Below are positions 31,051 through 39,805 of a stretch of 45,105 nucleotides of DNA, piece after piece (the first letter of the stretch is position 1; each line of letters starts with the position of its first letter). The notes beneath the pieces are model-generated. The model was not told the DNA's origin and did no database searches. It saw only the letters and a program-made list of their open reading frames with translations. Source of the stretch: an uncultured Ectothiorhodospiraceae bacterium (GTDB lineage: Bacteria > Pseudomonadota > Gammaproteobacteria > JAABTG01); the NCBI GenBank assembly GCA_937867305.1, contig CALMKJ010000026.1, positions 1 through 45,105 of the forward strand, given 5' to 3'. A program made the position numbers and the translations under genes.

Positions 31051-31077
31051 GAGAACGCTGAGTACGCCGAGTACGCC
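31051..31077. repeat. Three 9-bp direct repeats
   Basis: GAGAACGCT, GAGTACGCC and GAGTACGCC in tandem, just after the Uma2 stop. No gene lies between 31041 and 31264. Confidence 0.55.
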
Positions 31078-31264
31078 GAGGACGTCCTGTTCTGCTTCCG
31101 AGCCCCGACGGCCTGACGACGCGGAGGGCGCTCGGCGATACCCCTTCAACGGATTCATCTACTCGTAGTCGGTCCGCAGCAACGCACAGCAGTATGCGGT
31201 CCGGGCACAATCGCGTCAGCAATCGGCAAAGGGCATGGTCTGCTCGGACGCAGGTGCGTAACAC

Positions 31265-32674
31265 ATGGATCACAGCAAGTATTCCCCGGCAAGCACGCAT
31301 CGTGCGCGCCCCGACGGTGTGACGATGGGGGGAATGACGGGTACCCGAGAAGCCCAAGTACTGCCCTCAGCGCAGTCGCCCCAGGGCTCCTCGTGGCTGT
31401 TTCTGCTACCACTTAGTGCGGCGTTAGTCGCCGCAACGGTGAGCCTTGGGCGCGTCAGTGGCAACGCTTCGACCGCAGGTGGGATACTGGAGGGCGACCT
31501 GCGCAGAGCTCTTCTGTTTGGCCCTATTTACGCGTTTGCGGGGCTGTTGCTGCTTCGACGGCCCACACAGGCATTGAACCTGGCTCGGACGCAGCCGGCC
31601 CTGTGGGCACTAATCGCGTATGCTGCGCTATCTGCCGTATGGTCGAGCTATCCAGGCGCGGTGATGACATTCGCCGGCCATATGCTTGGCTACGCATTCA
31701 TCGCAATGGCGGCGTCCATTGCTGCGAGAGGGTCCGCGGGTATCGTCGCGAAGACCCTCTGGATCCCCGGTTTTTCCCTCCTGATTGCCACCATTGTCCT
31801 CGTCTGGGGACAGCCACGGCTCGCAATCATGGAGATCGGAGATCAGTTTCGCTGGGCGGGGCCAACGTTTCACCCGAACATCCTCGGCGTGGTCTCGCTG
31901 CTGACGACATGGGCCAGCATTGTTCTCATAACCAAGGGCGGGAGTGTCTGGAGGACTCTCATCGCAAGTGGCAGCGCGTTATTGGCTGCGGTGTGCCTTC
32001 TTGGCAGCAACAGCGTGACCTCCGCCATACTTTCCGGAGCGCTTTGGGTGTTTTTGTTTCCGATGCTCCTGATTGCTCATTCCCCCACCGGATCTCGAAG
32101 ATTGATGTGGGCCGTTGCGCTTTTCGGGATGCTCATGGGCTTCCTGTGGCTCACGTTAACCGCGCCGGAGTTGTTGACGTGGGATAAGCTTATGGCGGCT
32201 CTCGGTCGCACGAAGAACCTGACCGGAAGACTCGCGCTGTGGGAAGCGGGATGGAAGGCATTCCTGGCGCGTCCACTTGAGGGATGGGGTTTCGATTCCC
32301 TGGCTAGTGTGACCACCGTCCAAAGGCTCGGGGTGGGTCAGTTGCATAACGGCTACATCGATGTGCTCGTCCGAGGAGGAGTTGTGGCCGGCATGTTGAC
32401 ACTGGCCTTCCTCTGGACAACGGCGCGGAATCTCTGGCTCGTCCGGCGGACACGCCGCGCGGACGCGACGGCCTTCGCGGCAGCTTTGGTTGCCGTCCTG
32501 ATGCACAACGTTACAGAAGGGTCCCTTGTTCGCAGTCCTCACCCAATATGGCTGCTGGCGTGTGTGGTGGCTTTCCAGGTATCCGCGATGAGACACGCAG
32601 TCCCGAATGTGGGGGACTCACGTGCCCAGGAGGTCCCCAGGCGACATCTGTCTCCCAGAATCCAGCATCCCTGA
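31265..32674 (+). CDS. O-antigen ligase-like polysaccharide polymerase
   Basis: A 469-residue protein with about ten to twelve hydrophobic segments. It has the O-antigen ligase/Wzy pattern: LWALIAYAALSAVWSSYPG, then FRWAGPTFHPNILGVVSLL and a periplasmic loop with NLTGRLALWEAGWKAFLARP-type sequence leading to LEGWGFDSL and GVGQLHNGYIDVLVRGGVV. The His in LHNGYID is the residue usually conserved in this superfamily. It could polymerise repeat units or ligate glycan. The start is uncertain (ATG 31265, 31325 or 31334). It is the first gene of the lower-GC glycan cassette and lies 10 bp before the flippase start. Confidence 0.85.
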   Translation: MDHSKYSPASTHRARPDGVTMGGMTGTREAQVLPSAQSPQGSSWLFLLPLSAALVAATVSLGRVSGNASTAGGILEGDLRRALLFGPIYAFAGLLLLRRPTQALNLARTQPALWALIAYAALSAVWSSYPGAVMTFAGHMLGYAFIAMAASIAARGSAGIVAKTLWIPGFSLLIATIVLVWGQPRLAIMEIGDQFRWAGPTFHPNILGVVSLLTTWASIVLITKGGSVWRTLIASGSALLAAVCLLGSNSVTSAILSGALWVFLFPMLLIAHSPTGSRRLMWAVALFGMLMGFLWLTLTAPELLTWDKLMAALGRTKNLTGRLALWEAGWKAFLARPLEGWGFDSLASVTTVQRLGVGQLHNGYIDVLVRGGVVAGMLTLAFLWTTARNLWLVRRTRRADATAFAAALVAVLMHNVTEGSLVRSPHPIWLLACVVAFQVSAMRHAVPNVGDSRAQEVPRRHLSPRIQHP

Positions 32675-32684
32675 GGACCTCAGT

Positions 32685-33935
32685 GTGGGTTTGAGGAGCA
32701 ACCTGCTGCTGAGTGTCCTAGACCAAGGAGTAGTCAGCGCGACCAACTTTGGTGTGGCGCTGCTGCTGGTTTACCTCGCACCAAAGGAGAGCTATGGGCT
32801 ATACGCTCTCGGGTTCGGATTGATCACCCTGGTGACCAGTATCGGCAACGCCCTCGTGGTGACGCCCATGACGGTAAATGCGCCGAGACTGGAGGTCGGC
32901 GCGCAGGACGCGTACTGCAAGAGCTTGTTGGCGTCGGAGGCACTCGCGGCGTTTCTCATCGCCGGTCTCGTCGGCACGGTCGTAGGCGTCGCGATGCTCA
33001 CGGGGCTCGTGGAATTAGACGACGGGCTCTTCTGGACGGCAATTGCCTTTGCGGGGGCTGGTGTTCTGCTCCATGAGTTCTTTCGTCGCTTCTTCTTCCT
33101 GAAAGGCAACGCCCGGAACGTCCTGATCATGGATTTCGCTCTTGGCCTGGGATTCCTTTCCGCCCTCGCGGTCGGTGGTGTCTCGGGACTCGAGCGGATG
33201 CACACGTGGGCCATAGTCTTCTACGGCACATCAGCCGGGCTGATCGCGCTTTTCGTCGCGCGCACCGGGGCGCTGCCTGCCTTTGCTGGATGGAGCCAGT
33301 CGCGGAGGAACCTTCTGGAGGCCTGGACCGATGGGCGATGGGCCCTCGCTGGCGTCACTGTGACCTGGGTTCAAAGCCAAGCGTACGCCTACGTTTTGGC
33401 AGTCATGCTTGGAACCGCAAGCCTCGCTGAGGCAAACGCCGCACGGCTCCTTTTTGCTCCGGTGGCAATGCTCGGTACGGGCCTGATGAACGCCGTTATG
33501 CCGGAGTCGGTGAAGCGCAAGGCGAGGGGGGACGGACCGGGAGCCGAGCGGGTTGCGCGCCGTATGCTGGCCGTGCTGCTCTTGCTTACGGGCCTTTATA
33601 CGGTGGCGGTGGCGGGCGGGCAGCGCGCCCTGGTCGGATGGGTCCTTCCTGAAGATTACGCTGGTGTTGGGCCATACGTTCTGACCTGGGCGGCGGTGGT
33701 GTTACTCCAGGCGGTTCGCGCGAACTCGTCCATGCTGCTTCAGGTCTTCCGGCAGTTCCGGGCGATTACCGTCGCCAACGCCTGGACGGCCCTCCTGGTC
33801 GTTGTGCTGACCCCAGGGCTCATTCACTTCTACGGTGTTGGGGGCGGCATCTCGGCTCTTGGGGTCGGAGAACTGGCCCTCGGCCTGCTTCTGTGGAGAG
33901 CCTTCTCACATGTCCGTAGATTCGATGCGGGTTGA
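32685..33935 (+). CDS. Polysaccharide flippase (Wzx/MATE-like)
   Basis: A 416-residue membrane protein with about twelve hydrophobic segments. It begins GLRSNLLLSVLDQGVVSATN, a typical flippase start, and has the family's VTPMTVNAP and AEANAARLLFAPVAMLGTGL segments. It would translocate lipid-linked repeat units across the inner membrane. The GTG at 32685 is chosen because GAGG lies 8 nt upstream and overlaps the stop of the polymerase gene; an earlier GTG or ATG would overlap that gene by about 70 bp. The glycosyltransferase that follows overlaps its last 26 bp, so polymerase, flippase and transferase are tightly packed. Confidence 0.85.
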   Translation: MGLRSNLLLSVLDQGVVSATNFGVALLLVYLAPKESYGLYALGFGLITLVTSIGNALVVTPMTVNAPRLEVGAQDAYCKSLLASEALAAFLIAGLVGTVVGVAMLTGLVELDDGLFWTAIAFAGAGVLLHEFFRRFFFLKGNARNVLIMDFALGLGFLSALAVGGVSGLERMHTWAIVFYGTSAGLIALFVARTGALPAFAGWSQSRRNLLEAWTDGRWALAGVTVTWVQSQAYAYVLAVMLGTASLAEANAARLLFAPVAMLGTGLMNAVMPESVKRKARGDGPGAERVARRMLAVLLLLTGLYTVAVAGGQRALVGWVLPEDYAGVGPYVLTWAAVVLLQAVRANSSMLLQVFRQFRAITVANAWTALLVVVLTPGLIHFYGVGGGISALGVGELALGLLLWRAFSHVRRFDAG

Positions 33936-34824
33936 TATCTGCATCGCGACGTTCCGGCGGCCGGCGCAACTGGCGGTGCTTCTTGAAAGTCTTTTGAAAC
34001 AGCGGCTTCCCGAGGGTGTGAGTCTTCGAATCATTGTCGTCGACAATGACAGGCTGGCATCGGGAATGTCCACGGTGGAGCGGTTCGCCGGGGACTGTCC
34101 GTGGCCTGCGGTCTATGTGGTGGAGCCCGAGGCCAACATTTCCCGCGCCAGGAACCGCGGGCTCTCCATGGCCGATGGGACCTACGCGGCCTTCATTGAT
34201 GACGACGAGGAGGCCGATCCCGAGTGGCTTGCCGAGTTGCTCGGCGCGGCGCGACGGTATGCTGCAGACGTTGTATTTGGTCCGGTCATCCCGGTGTATC
34301 CGGAAGGCACTCCGCGCTGGATCATTCGTGGTGAGTTTTTTGACCGTCCGAGGTTCCCAAGCGGCACTCAACGCCCACATGGAGGTTCAGGTAACGTGCT
34401 TTTGTCCCTCTCGGCAGCGCCGTTGTCCGTGAGCCAGTTCAACGAAGGCTTCGGTCGCACAGGCGGAGAAGACACGGAGTTCTTCTGGAGGACCCATCAA
34501 AGCGGGGCTCACATGGTGTGGTGCGATTCGGCCCGTGTCTACGAGAAGGTTGAGCCGGAGCGGATGCGAGTGGGGTGGCTTGTGCGGCGCGCCTTTCGGG
34601 GCGGGCAGATGTACGGAAGGATCTTCATGGGGCGGACGAGCCTCGCAAGAAAGGCGCCGTGGGCGCTTCAGCGCGTCGCCTTTCTCAGCGTTGCCATGGC
34701 AGCCTTACCGATCGCTTGGCTTGGCGGCAGGGCGAGAGGGGTCCGGATCCTACAGAAGGCGGCGGCGAACCTCGGTCAGCTTTCGAGCGTGAGCGGCCGC
34801 TACTACGAAGGCTATGGCCATTAG
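33910..34824 (+). CDS. Family 2 glycosyltransferase
   Basis: A 304-residue GT-A enzyme. It begins MRVDICIATFRRPAQLAVLL after a short leader, then IIVVDND (41-47), NISRARNRGL, and the metal-binding AFIDDDEEADPEWL (Asp97-Asp99). The acceptor part has GSGNVLLSLSA and GGEDTEFFWRTHQSGAHMVW. One hydrophobic segment near the C-terminus (VAFLSVAMAALPIAWL) suggests membrane attachment. ATG codons lie at 33910 and 33925; the first has GGAGAG nearby and overlaps the flippase stop. It probably adds one sugar to the repeat unit; donor and acceptor are unknown. Confidence 0.9.
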   Translation: MSVDSMRVDICIATFRRPAQLAVLLESLLKQRLPEGVSLRIIVVDNDRLASGMSTVERFAGDCPWPAVYVVEPEANISRARNRGLSMADGTYAAFIDDDEEADPEWLAELLGAARRYAADVVFGPVIPVYPEGTPRWIIRGEFFDRPRFPSGTQRPHGGSGNVLLSLSAAPLSVSQFNEGFGRTGGEDTEFFWRTHQSGAHMVWCDSARVYEKVEPERMRVGWLVRRAFRGGQMYGRIFMGRTSLARKAPWALQRVAFLSVAMAALPIAWLGGRARGVRILQKAAANLGQLSSVSGRYYEGYGH

Positions 34825-36262
34825 CGTAATTCCGCCAGCGGTGACCCTTCGGCCATGCACAACTGCTCGGGTGCGTGCATCTTGTGTGACTCCTCGGAGG
34901 GGCCTGCGCGTTGCGAATAGCATAGTCTTCAGGGGCGCTTGCATTGGTCTGCGAGAGTTGTGGGGCTCTTTGCGGAATGCAGGAGCGCCTTGTCGCGCGT
35001 GGGTCGCGGTGCTGATGTGCTTTGTCTCTGGTGTAGGGGGCTCCGCGGAGCTCTCTGCCGAGACACTTCGGCGCTCCGGAGAAGCGGTGACCCTTGACTA
35101 CTTTGGGCTTCACATGCATCGAGTGCACACGGTGACGCCCTGGCCGTCGGTGTCGTTTGGGAGCTGGCGGCTCCTCGATGCATACGTAAACTGGTTCAAC
35201 TTGGAGCCAAAGCGCGGTCAATGGGACTTTAAGACACTTGACCGGTATGTGCAGCTCGGGGAGCAACACGGTGTCTCGCTTCTACTTCCGCTTGCGTTTC
35301 CTCCCTCGTGGGCGTCTAGAAGTCCTGGGGAGAAGGGAGCATATGGAGCCGGGAGTGCCGCGCCGCCGCGGGATCTTGGCGAGTGGCGTCAGTACGTCAG
35401 GGTTGTGGCGGAGCGATACCGACAGAGCATAAATGAGTTCGAAATCTGGAATGAGCCGAACCTGCGAAACTTTTTTAGCGGAAGCCAAGATGACCTTGTT
35501 CTGTTGGCACGTGTGGCGCATGAGACGCTACGAGAGGTCACTCCAAGAAGCCGGCTTGTGTCTCCGAGCGTGACGGGTGGAGTAGAGCACGTGAAGTGGC
35601 TGGATTCCTACCTTGAGCGCGGGGGGGGGCAGTATGCGGACGTGGTTGGGTTTCACTTCTACGCGCCACAGAAGGAGCCAGAGGCGATGTTGCCTCTGAT
35701 CAGGGACGTGCAGGCAGTGATGAAGAGGCGAGGGCTTCAGGAAAAGCCTCTGTGGAACACAGAGAGCGGGTGGTGGATAGCGAATACAGACGGAACTCCG
35801 GAAGAGGTTGCCGTCCACCCCTCTTGGAGGCGTCTCGACCCGGAACTGGCGGCAGCATACGTGGGTCGGGCATTGATACTGGGTTGGGCGGCCGGCCTGG
35901 ACCGCTTCTACTGGTACGCGTGGGACAATTACAGCATGGGGTTGATAGAACCCGGTCGAAAGACCATGAAGCCAGGGGCCGTGGCTTACGCTACGACGGT
36001 TGACTGGCTGTTGGGAGCGGTTGTTTCGGAGTGCGTGCGGAGACCGGAGGGGCTGTGGGTGTGCGAATTGTCCAGAGGGGTGGAGGAGGCATTGATTGTC
36101 TGGACTGAGAGGGGAGAGAAGGAGTTCATGTTGCCCGCTGAGTGGAAGGCTGAAAGGTTCGATACGATACTCGGCGAAGCACGGAAGATAGCTCCTGGAA
36201 GTCGGTCGGTTACCGTTTCGGAGGCTCCGCTCCGAATCGTTCGAGCGATTCATGGGCGGTAA
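34814..36262 (+). CDS. Exported glycoside hydrolase, TIM-barrel (GH39-like)
   Basis: A protein of up to 482 residues. An internal signal-like segment (CRAWVAVLMCFVSGVGGSAE, about 60-79) suggests export and a start downstream of the ATG at 34814; that ATG overlaps the preceding gene by 11 bp. The catalytic barrel includes FGLHMHRV, NWFNLEPKRGQWDFKTLD, FEIWNEPNLRNFF with the likely acid/base Glu214, and PLWNTESGWW with the likely nucleophile Glu317, plus DRFYWYAWDNYSMGLIEPG. These match clan GH-A enzymes of the GH39/GH5-like type. It is unusual inside a polymer assembly cassette and may trim or remodel the polysaccharide. GC content is clearly lower than in the exosortase genes. Confidence 0.85.
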   Translation: MAISVIPPAVTLRPCTTARVRASCVTPRRGLRVANSIVFRGACIGLRELWGSLRNAGAPCRAWVAVLMCFVSGVGGSAELSAETLRRSGEAVTLDYFGLHMHRVHTVTPWPSVSFGSWRLLDAYVNWFNLEPKRGQWDFKTLDRYVQLGEQHGVSLLLPLAFPPSWASRSPGEKGAYGAGSAAPPRDLGEWRQYVRVVAERYRQSINEFEIWNEPNLRNFFSGSQDDLVLLARVAHETLREVTPRSRLVSPSVTGGVEHVKWLDSYLERGGGQYADVVGFHFYAPQKEPEAMLPLIRDVQAVMKRRGLQEKPLWNTESGWWIANTDGTPEEVAVHPSWRRLDPELAAAYVGRALILGWAAGLDRFYWYAWDNYSMGLIEPGRKTMKPGAVAYATTVDWLLGAVVSECVRRPEGLWVCELSRGVEEALIVWTERGEKEFMLPAEWKAERFDTILGEARKIAPGSRSVTVSEAPLRIVRAIHGR

Positions 36263-36475
36263 GTCGTTCTAGGCATGGAAGTGCTGCGGAAGAATGGTTC
36301 GGGTTGCGTCGGCCGTCTAAACATTGGACACGGCTGGGGACGCGTTCAGATCTTCGGAACATGTGGTGCGACTGCAGAGGGCGTCGCGGGTTTGTGCTTG
36401 TATTTCTGGTGTCGTGAGTTGTCGAGCGTGTGCACAAAGGTGGACCTGTTTTAGACGGTCGGGGCGAAGAGAACG

Positions 36476-37606
36476 TTGTCTAGAGTGGTCATCGTCCAGC
36501 GTGTTGTCCCCCATTATCGGGTCGCATTTCTAGACGGGTTGCATGACCGTCTCTGGCGTTCTCTAGGGGTCGAACTCGTGATTATCTATGGGCAGGAACG
36601 CGCTGGTACGGTACCGCGTTCCGAGGTATATGAGCGGCCCTGGAGTGTCCGGATCGTAAATCGCTACCTTCGGGTTGGAGAGACGGACTTAACTTGGCAG
36701 CCCTGCCTGTCGTGGATGGCAGGCGCAGACTTGGTGGTCGTTGAACAGGCGAACCGGCTGCTTTTGAATTACCTCCTGATTGCCCGGCGGAGTGTTGGGC
36801 TGGGTCGGTTGGCATTCTGGGGGCACGGTAGGAACCTTCAGAGAGCTGTTGGAGGCGGGTTCCGTGAGACATGGAAGCGGCTTACAGTGGCGAATGTTGA
36901 CTGGTGGTTTGCCTATACGGAACACACAAGGCAGTACCTGCGCGGGGTGGGAGTTCCTTCCGCGCGGATAACAGTCGTTAACAACGCGATCGATACGGCT
37001 GAGTTGTCGCAGGCCGCTGTTTCTTTGCAGGACAGGGAGCTCTACGCGCTGCGGACGGGGCTTGGGATTCGGAGTGAGCGCGTAGGCGTGTACTGTGGGG
37101 GGATCTACCCGGGGAAGCGACTGGACTTTCTGATTGAGGCCGGGGACCGTATCCGGTCGGACCTGGGTGACTTCGAGTTGGTTGTGGTTGGGGACGGCCC
37201 TTCGGCCAGCTTTATCGTTGATGCGTCCGTTTCTCGCTCGTGGCTGCATTACGTGGGTGCCCGGTTTGGGCGTGATCGCGTGCCTTACCTCCAGCTCGGA
37301 AAACTCATGATGATGCCTGGGCCTGTAGGGCTGGTCATACTTGATTGCTTCGCGCTGGGCATTCCTCTGTTTACCACGGACCTGGCGACCCACGGGCCGG
37401 AGATCGCGTACCTTCAGGCGGGCATCAACGGAGTGATGACGGCGAACAATACGCGGGCATACGCCGACGCCGTTGTGGCGTACTTCGGCGACCCGGACCA
37501 GCAGGCGGCGCTCGCGGGCGGGTGCCTTGAGAGCGCCCGGCGATACACTCTTGAGGGGATGGTGGATCGGTTCGCGGATGGGATTATGCGCTGCCTCGCC
37601 ACCTGA
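36476..37606 (+). CDS. GT-B glycosyltransferase (family 4-like)
   Basis: A 376-residue GT-B enzyme. The N-terminal domain has RVVIVQRVVPHYRVAFLDGL and FWGHGRNLQ; the C-terminal domain has GVYCGGIYPGKRLDFLIEAG, LVVVGDGPS and MMMPGPVGLVILDCFALGIP. In the last motif, Asp and non-acidic residues stand where the usual E-x7-E glutamates are, as in some family 4 members of capsule clusters. The start is a TTG at 36476, preceded by AAGAGA; no ATG lies near. A 213-bp gene-free stretch precedes it, so it may have its own promoter. The next transferase begins 3 bp after its stop. It probably extends the repeat unit. Confidence 0.87.
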   Translation: MSRVVIVQRVVPHYRVAFLDGLHDRLWRSLGVELVIIYGQERAGTVPRSEVYERPWSVRIVNRYLRVGETDLTWQPCLSWMAGADLVVVEQANRLLLNYLLIARRSVGLGRLAFWGHGRNLQRAVGGGFRETWKRLTVANVDWWFAYTEHTRQYLRGVGVPSARITVVNNAIDTAELSQAAVSLQDRELYALRTGLGIRSERVGVYCGGIYPGKRLDFLIEAGDRIRSDLGDFELVVVGDGPSASFIVDASVSRSWLHYVGARFGRDRVPYLQLGKLMMMPGPVGLVILDCFALGIPLFTTDLATHGPEIAYLQAGINGVMTANNTRAYADAVVAYFGDPDQQAALAGGCLESARRYTLEGMVDRFADGIMRCLAT

Positions 37607-37609
37607 CCA

Positions 37610-38821
37610 GTGCGCATCCTTCAGGTCCACAACCAATACCGGATACGGGGCGGCGAGTGCCGGGTCGTGGACACTGAGCGGACGCTTCTGCAGCGAGCCG
37701 GGCACACGGTGGAGTTGTTTGGAAGGCGAAGTGCAGACCTCGAGGGTTCATCCGCTCTGCGGAGACTTGAAGGACTTGCACGGACACCCTGGAACAGGGC
37801 TACCGCCCGAGCCCTCGCGGGCGTGGTCAGGCGGGACAGGCCGGATGTGGCCCACGTCCACAACGTCTTTCCGCTGATCTCGCCGTCGGTGTATGCGGTG
37901 CTGGCGGCGCTTGGCGTCCCGGTCGTCCAGACGGTCCACAACTTCCGTTTGTTTTGCCCTAACGGCCTCTTCTTCAGGAGCGGCCAAGTCTGCGAGGAGT
38001 GCCAGACCAGAGGCCTCTTCTCGGCGGTTCGGCGGCGATGCCTGCACGGCAGCTTCCTGGTGAGCGCCGCCTACGCAGGTGGGGTATGGATGGCGTGGAG
38101 GAGGGGCCTCTTGCGGAACGCCGTCACCCGCTTCATCGCGCTGAGCCAATTCGGCGCGGAAAGGCTTGTTGGCCGGGGGCTCCCACCGAGCCGGGTGACG
38201 GTCCTCGGAAACTTCGTCGAGCGATTCGCAGAAGGCCCTGTGCGAAAGGGGGACTACGTCCTCTACTTGGGGCGCCTCAGTCCCGAGAAAGGCGTCATGA
38301 CCCTCCTTGAGGCGGCAGGGCGGCTCCCGGACATGCAGTTGCGGATTGCTGGCGCCGGGCCACTGGAAGATGAGATTCGGCGGTGGGTGGTTTCTCATCC
38401 CGAAGCTAAGGTGCGGCTTGAGGGAATCGTGGCGGGAGAAGTGAAGGAACGTCTGATTCAGGAAGCGCTGTGCACCGTGGTGCCCTCAGAGTGCTTCGAG
38501 AGCTTTGGGCTCAGCGCGGCGGAATCCCTCTCTCTCGGTACGGCAGTTGTCGCAACTCGGATGGGTGGCTTGCCGGAACTGGTCGAGAACGGAGTGACGG
38601 GGGTCATCTGCGAGCCGGGTGATCCGGAGAGCCTGGCGGGAGCACTCGCGACGCTCGTAAACGAGCGTGGGCGTGCTGAGGCCATGGGGAAGGAAGCCGT
38701 GGCATCGGCGCGTGTCTACCTCAGTCCAGAAAGGCATCTCAGGGGATTGCTAGGCATCTATCGGCGCGCTGTCGTGGCTAAAGGCAGGGCGGGCGAGAGA
38801 GGGAGGAGCGGTGAGCCTTGA
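37610..38821 (+). CDS. GT-B glycosyltransferase family 4
   Basis: A 403-residue enzyme. The N-terminal domain begins MRILQVHNQYRIRGGECRVV and has RPDVAHVHNVFPLISPSV and QTVHNFRLFCPNGLFFR. A cysteine group follows (CEECQTRGLFSAVRRRC), seen in a subset of family 4 transferases. The C-terminal domain has YLGRLSPEKGVMTLLEA, LRIAGAGPLEDEI and the donor-binding VPSECFESFGLSAAESLSLG with both glutamates of the E-x7-E motif. The GTG start is 3 bp after the previous stop. It is probably a retaining transferase for the same glycan; the sugar is unknown. Confidence 0.92.
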   Translation: MRILQVHNQYRIRGGECRVVDTERTLLQRAGHTVELFGRRSADLEGSSALRRLEGLARTPWNRATARALAGVVRRDRPDVAHVHNVFPLISPSVYAVLAALGVPVVQTVHNFRLFCPNGLFFRSGQVCEECQTRGLFSAVRRRCLHGSFLVSAAYAGGVWMAWRRGLLRNAVTRFIALSQFGAERLVGRGLPPSRVTVLGNFVERFAEGPVRKGDYVLYLGRLSPEKGVMTLLEAAGRLPDMQLRIAGAGPLEDEIRRWVVSHPEAKVRLEGIVAGEVKERLIQEALCTVVPSECFESFGLSAAESLSLGTAVVATRMGGLPELVENGVTGVICEPGDPESLAGALATLVNERGRAEAMGKEAVASARVYLSPERHLRGLLGIYRRAVVAKGRAGERGRSGEP

Positions 38822-39019
38822 TCATCGATACGATGCCTCTTGTCCGTGTTCGCAGGGGAAGAGGCGTGTGCATCACCTCTGGCCGCCGCTCACAAGCGTG
38901 GCGGTGCATTGGCTTGCGAGGAAGCCCGAAGGAGCGCAGGTGTGAGGTCCGAGGCGGGATTGGAGAAGGAAGGGCAGTGTTACAGGAGCCGGGGCGACTT
39001 CAGACGGCCCGAGGGGAAC

Positions 39020-39805
39020 GTGCCGCCTTCTGTAGCAGTCGTGCGGCTGCGTGGAGTTCCGTTTCCGAACACCGATTATGATGCGGTGCTGGCGGTATTC
39101 TCGGAGTGGTTGCGCGGGGTGCGAACGCCCCGGCAGGTCTGCACCGTGAACGTTCACACCTTTGTCACGGCGCTCCGGGATGAGAGACTCTCGGAGGTCT
39201 TTCGCCGGGCGGCGTTGCTGACCATGGATGGGCAGCCGATCCGCTGGTACGCGAACTTGGTGCACCGAGCTGGGGTGCGGGAGACGGTCGCCGGACCCGA
39301 ATTGATGCTGCGCTGCCTCGACAAGGGGCGGGCATTTGGATGGCGACACTACCTTCTCGGTGGCCGCCCAGAGGTATTGGTCGCATTGCAGAAAAGAGCG
39401 GAAGCATTATGTCCAGGCGTTCTGATCGTCGGAAGCGAGGCACCGCCCTTTCGGTCGCTGACGGTGGAAGAGGAGTCTGGCATTGTAGAGCGGATCAATG
39501 CAGCGCAGGCCGACTTTCTGTGGGTTGGCCTGGGGGCACCGAAGCAGGAGTTCTGGATATCGAGGAATCTCCACCGGGTTCGGGTGCCTGTTCAGGTTGG
39601 GGTGGGTGCCGCGTTCGATTTTCACTCGGGGACGATACCGCGCGCGCCGGCGTGGGCGAGCCGACTGGGGATGGAGTGGATGTACCGAGCACTTCACGAC
39701 CGGCGTCTCTGGCACCGTTATCTCAGCACGAATCCGGCCTTTGTCGGCATGCTCTTGAACGACTTGGTGCGCAGCCGGTTGGGGAGACTGCGGGATGACT
39801 CATAG
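39020..39805 (+). CDS. WecG/TagA/CpsF-family glycosyltransferase
   Basis: A 261-residue enzyme. It starts at a GTG with GAGGGG 3-4 nt upstream, giving a normal family length; the frame stays open upstream to 38840, but that part is unlike the family. Motifs: VRLRGVPFPNTDYDAVLAVF, CTVNVHTFVTALRDERL, LLTMDGQPIRWYANL, HYLLGGRPEVL, LWVGLGAPKQEFWISRN and VGVGAAFDFHSGTIPRAPAW. It transfers a sugar such as a UDP-ManNAc type to a lipid-linked acceptor, so it may act early in repeat-unit building after the WecA-like enzyme at 41409. The exosortase gene overlaps its last 11 bp. Confidence 0.88.
   Translation: MPPSVAVVRLRGVPFPNTDYDAVLAVFSEWLRGVRTPRQVCTVNVHTFVTALRDERLSEVFRRAALLTMDGQPIRWYANLVHRAGVRETVAGPELMLRCLDKGRAFGWRHYLLGGRPEVLVALQKRAEALCPGVLIVGSEAPPFRSLTVEEESGIVERINAAQADFLWVGLGAPKQEFWISRNLHRVRVPVQVGVGAAFDFHSGTIPRAPAWASRLGMEWMYRALHDRRLWHRYLSTNPAFVGMLLNDLVRSRLGRLRDDS

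Noticed and set aside
38822-39019. N-terminal extension of the WecG/TagA-type transferase up to 38840
   Set aside because: The frame is open, but the added 60 residues do not resemble the family, and a GTG with GAGGGG upstream at 39020 gives the expected length.
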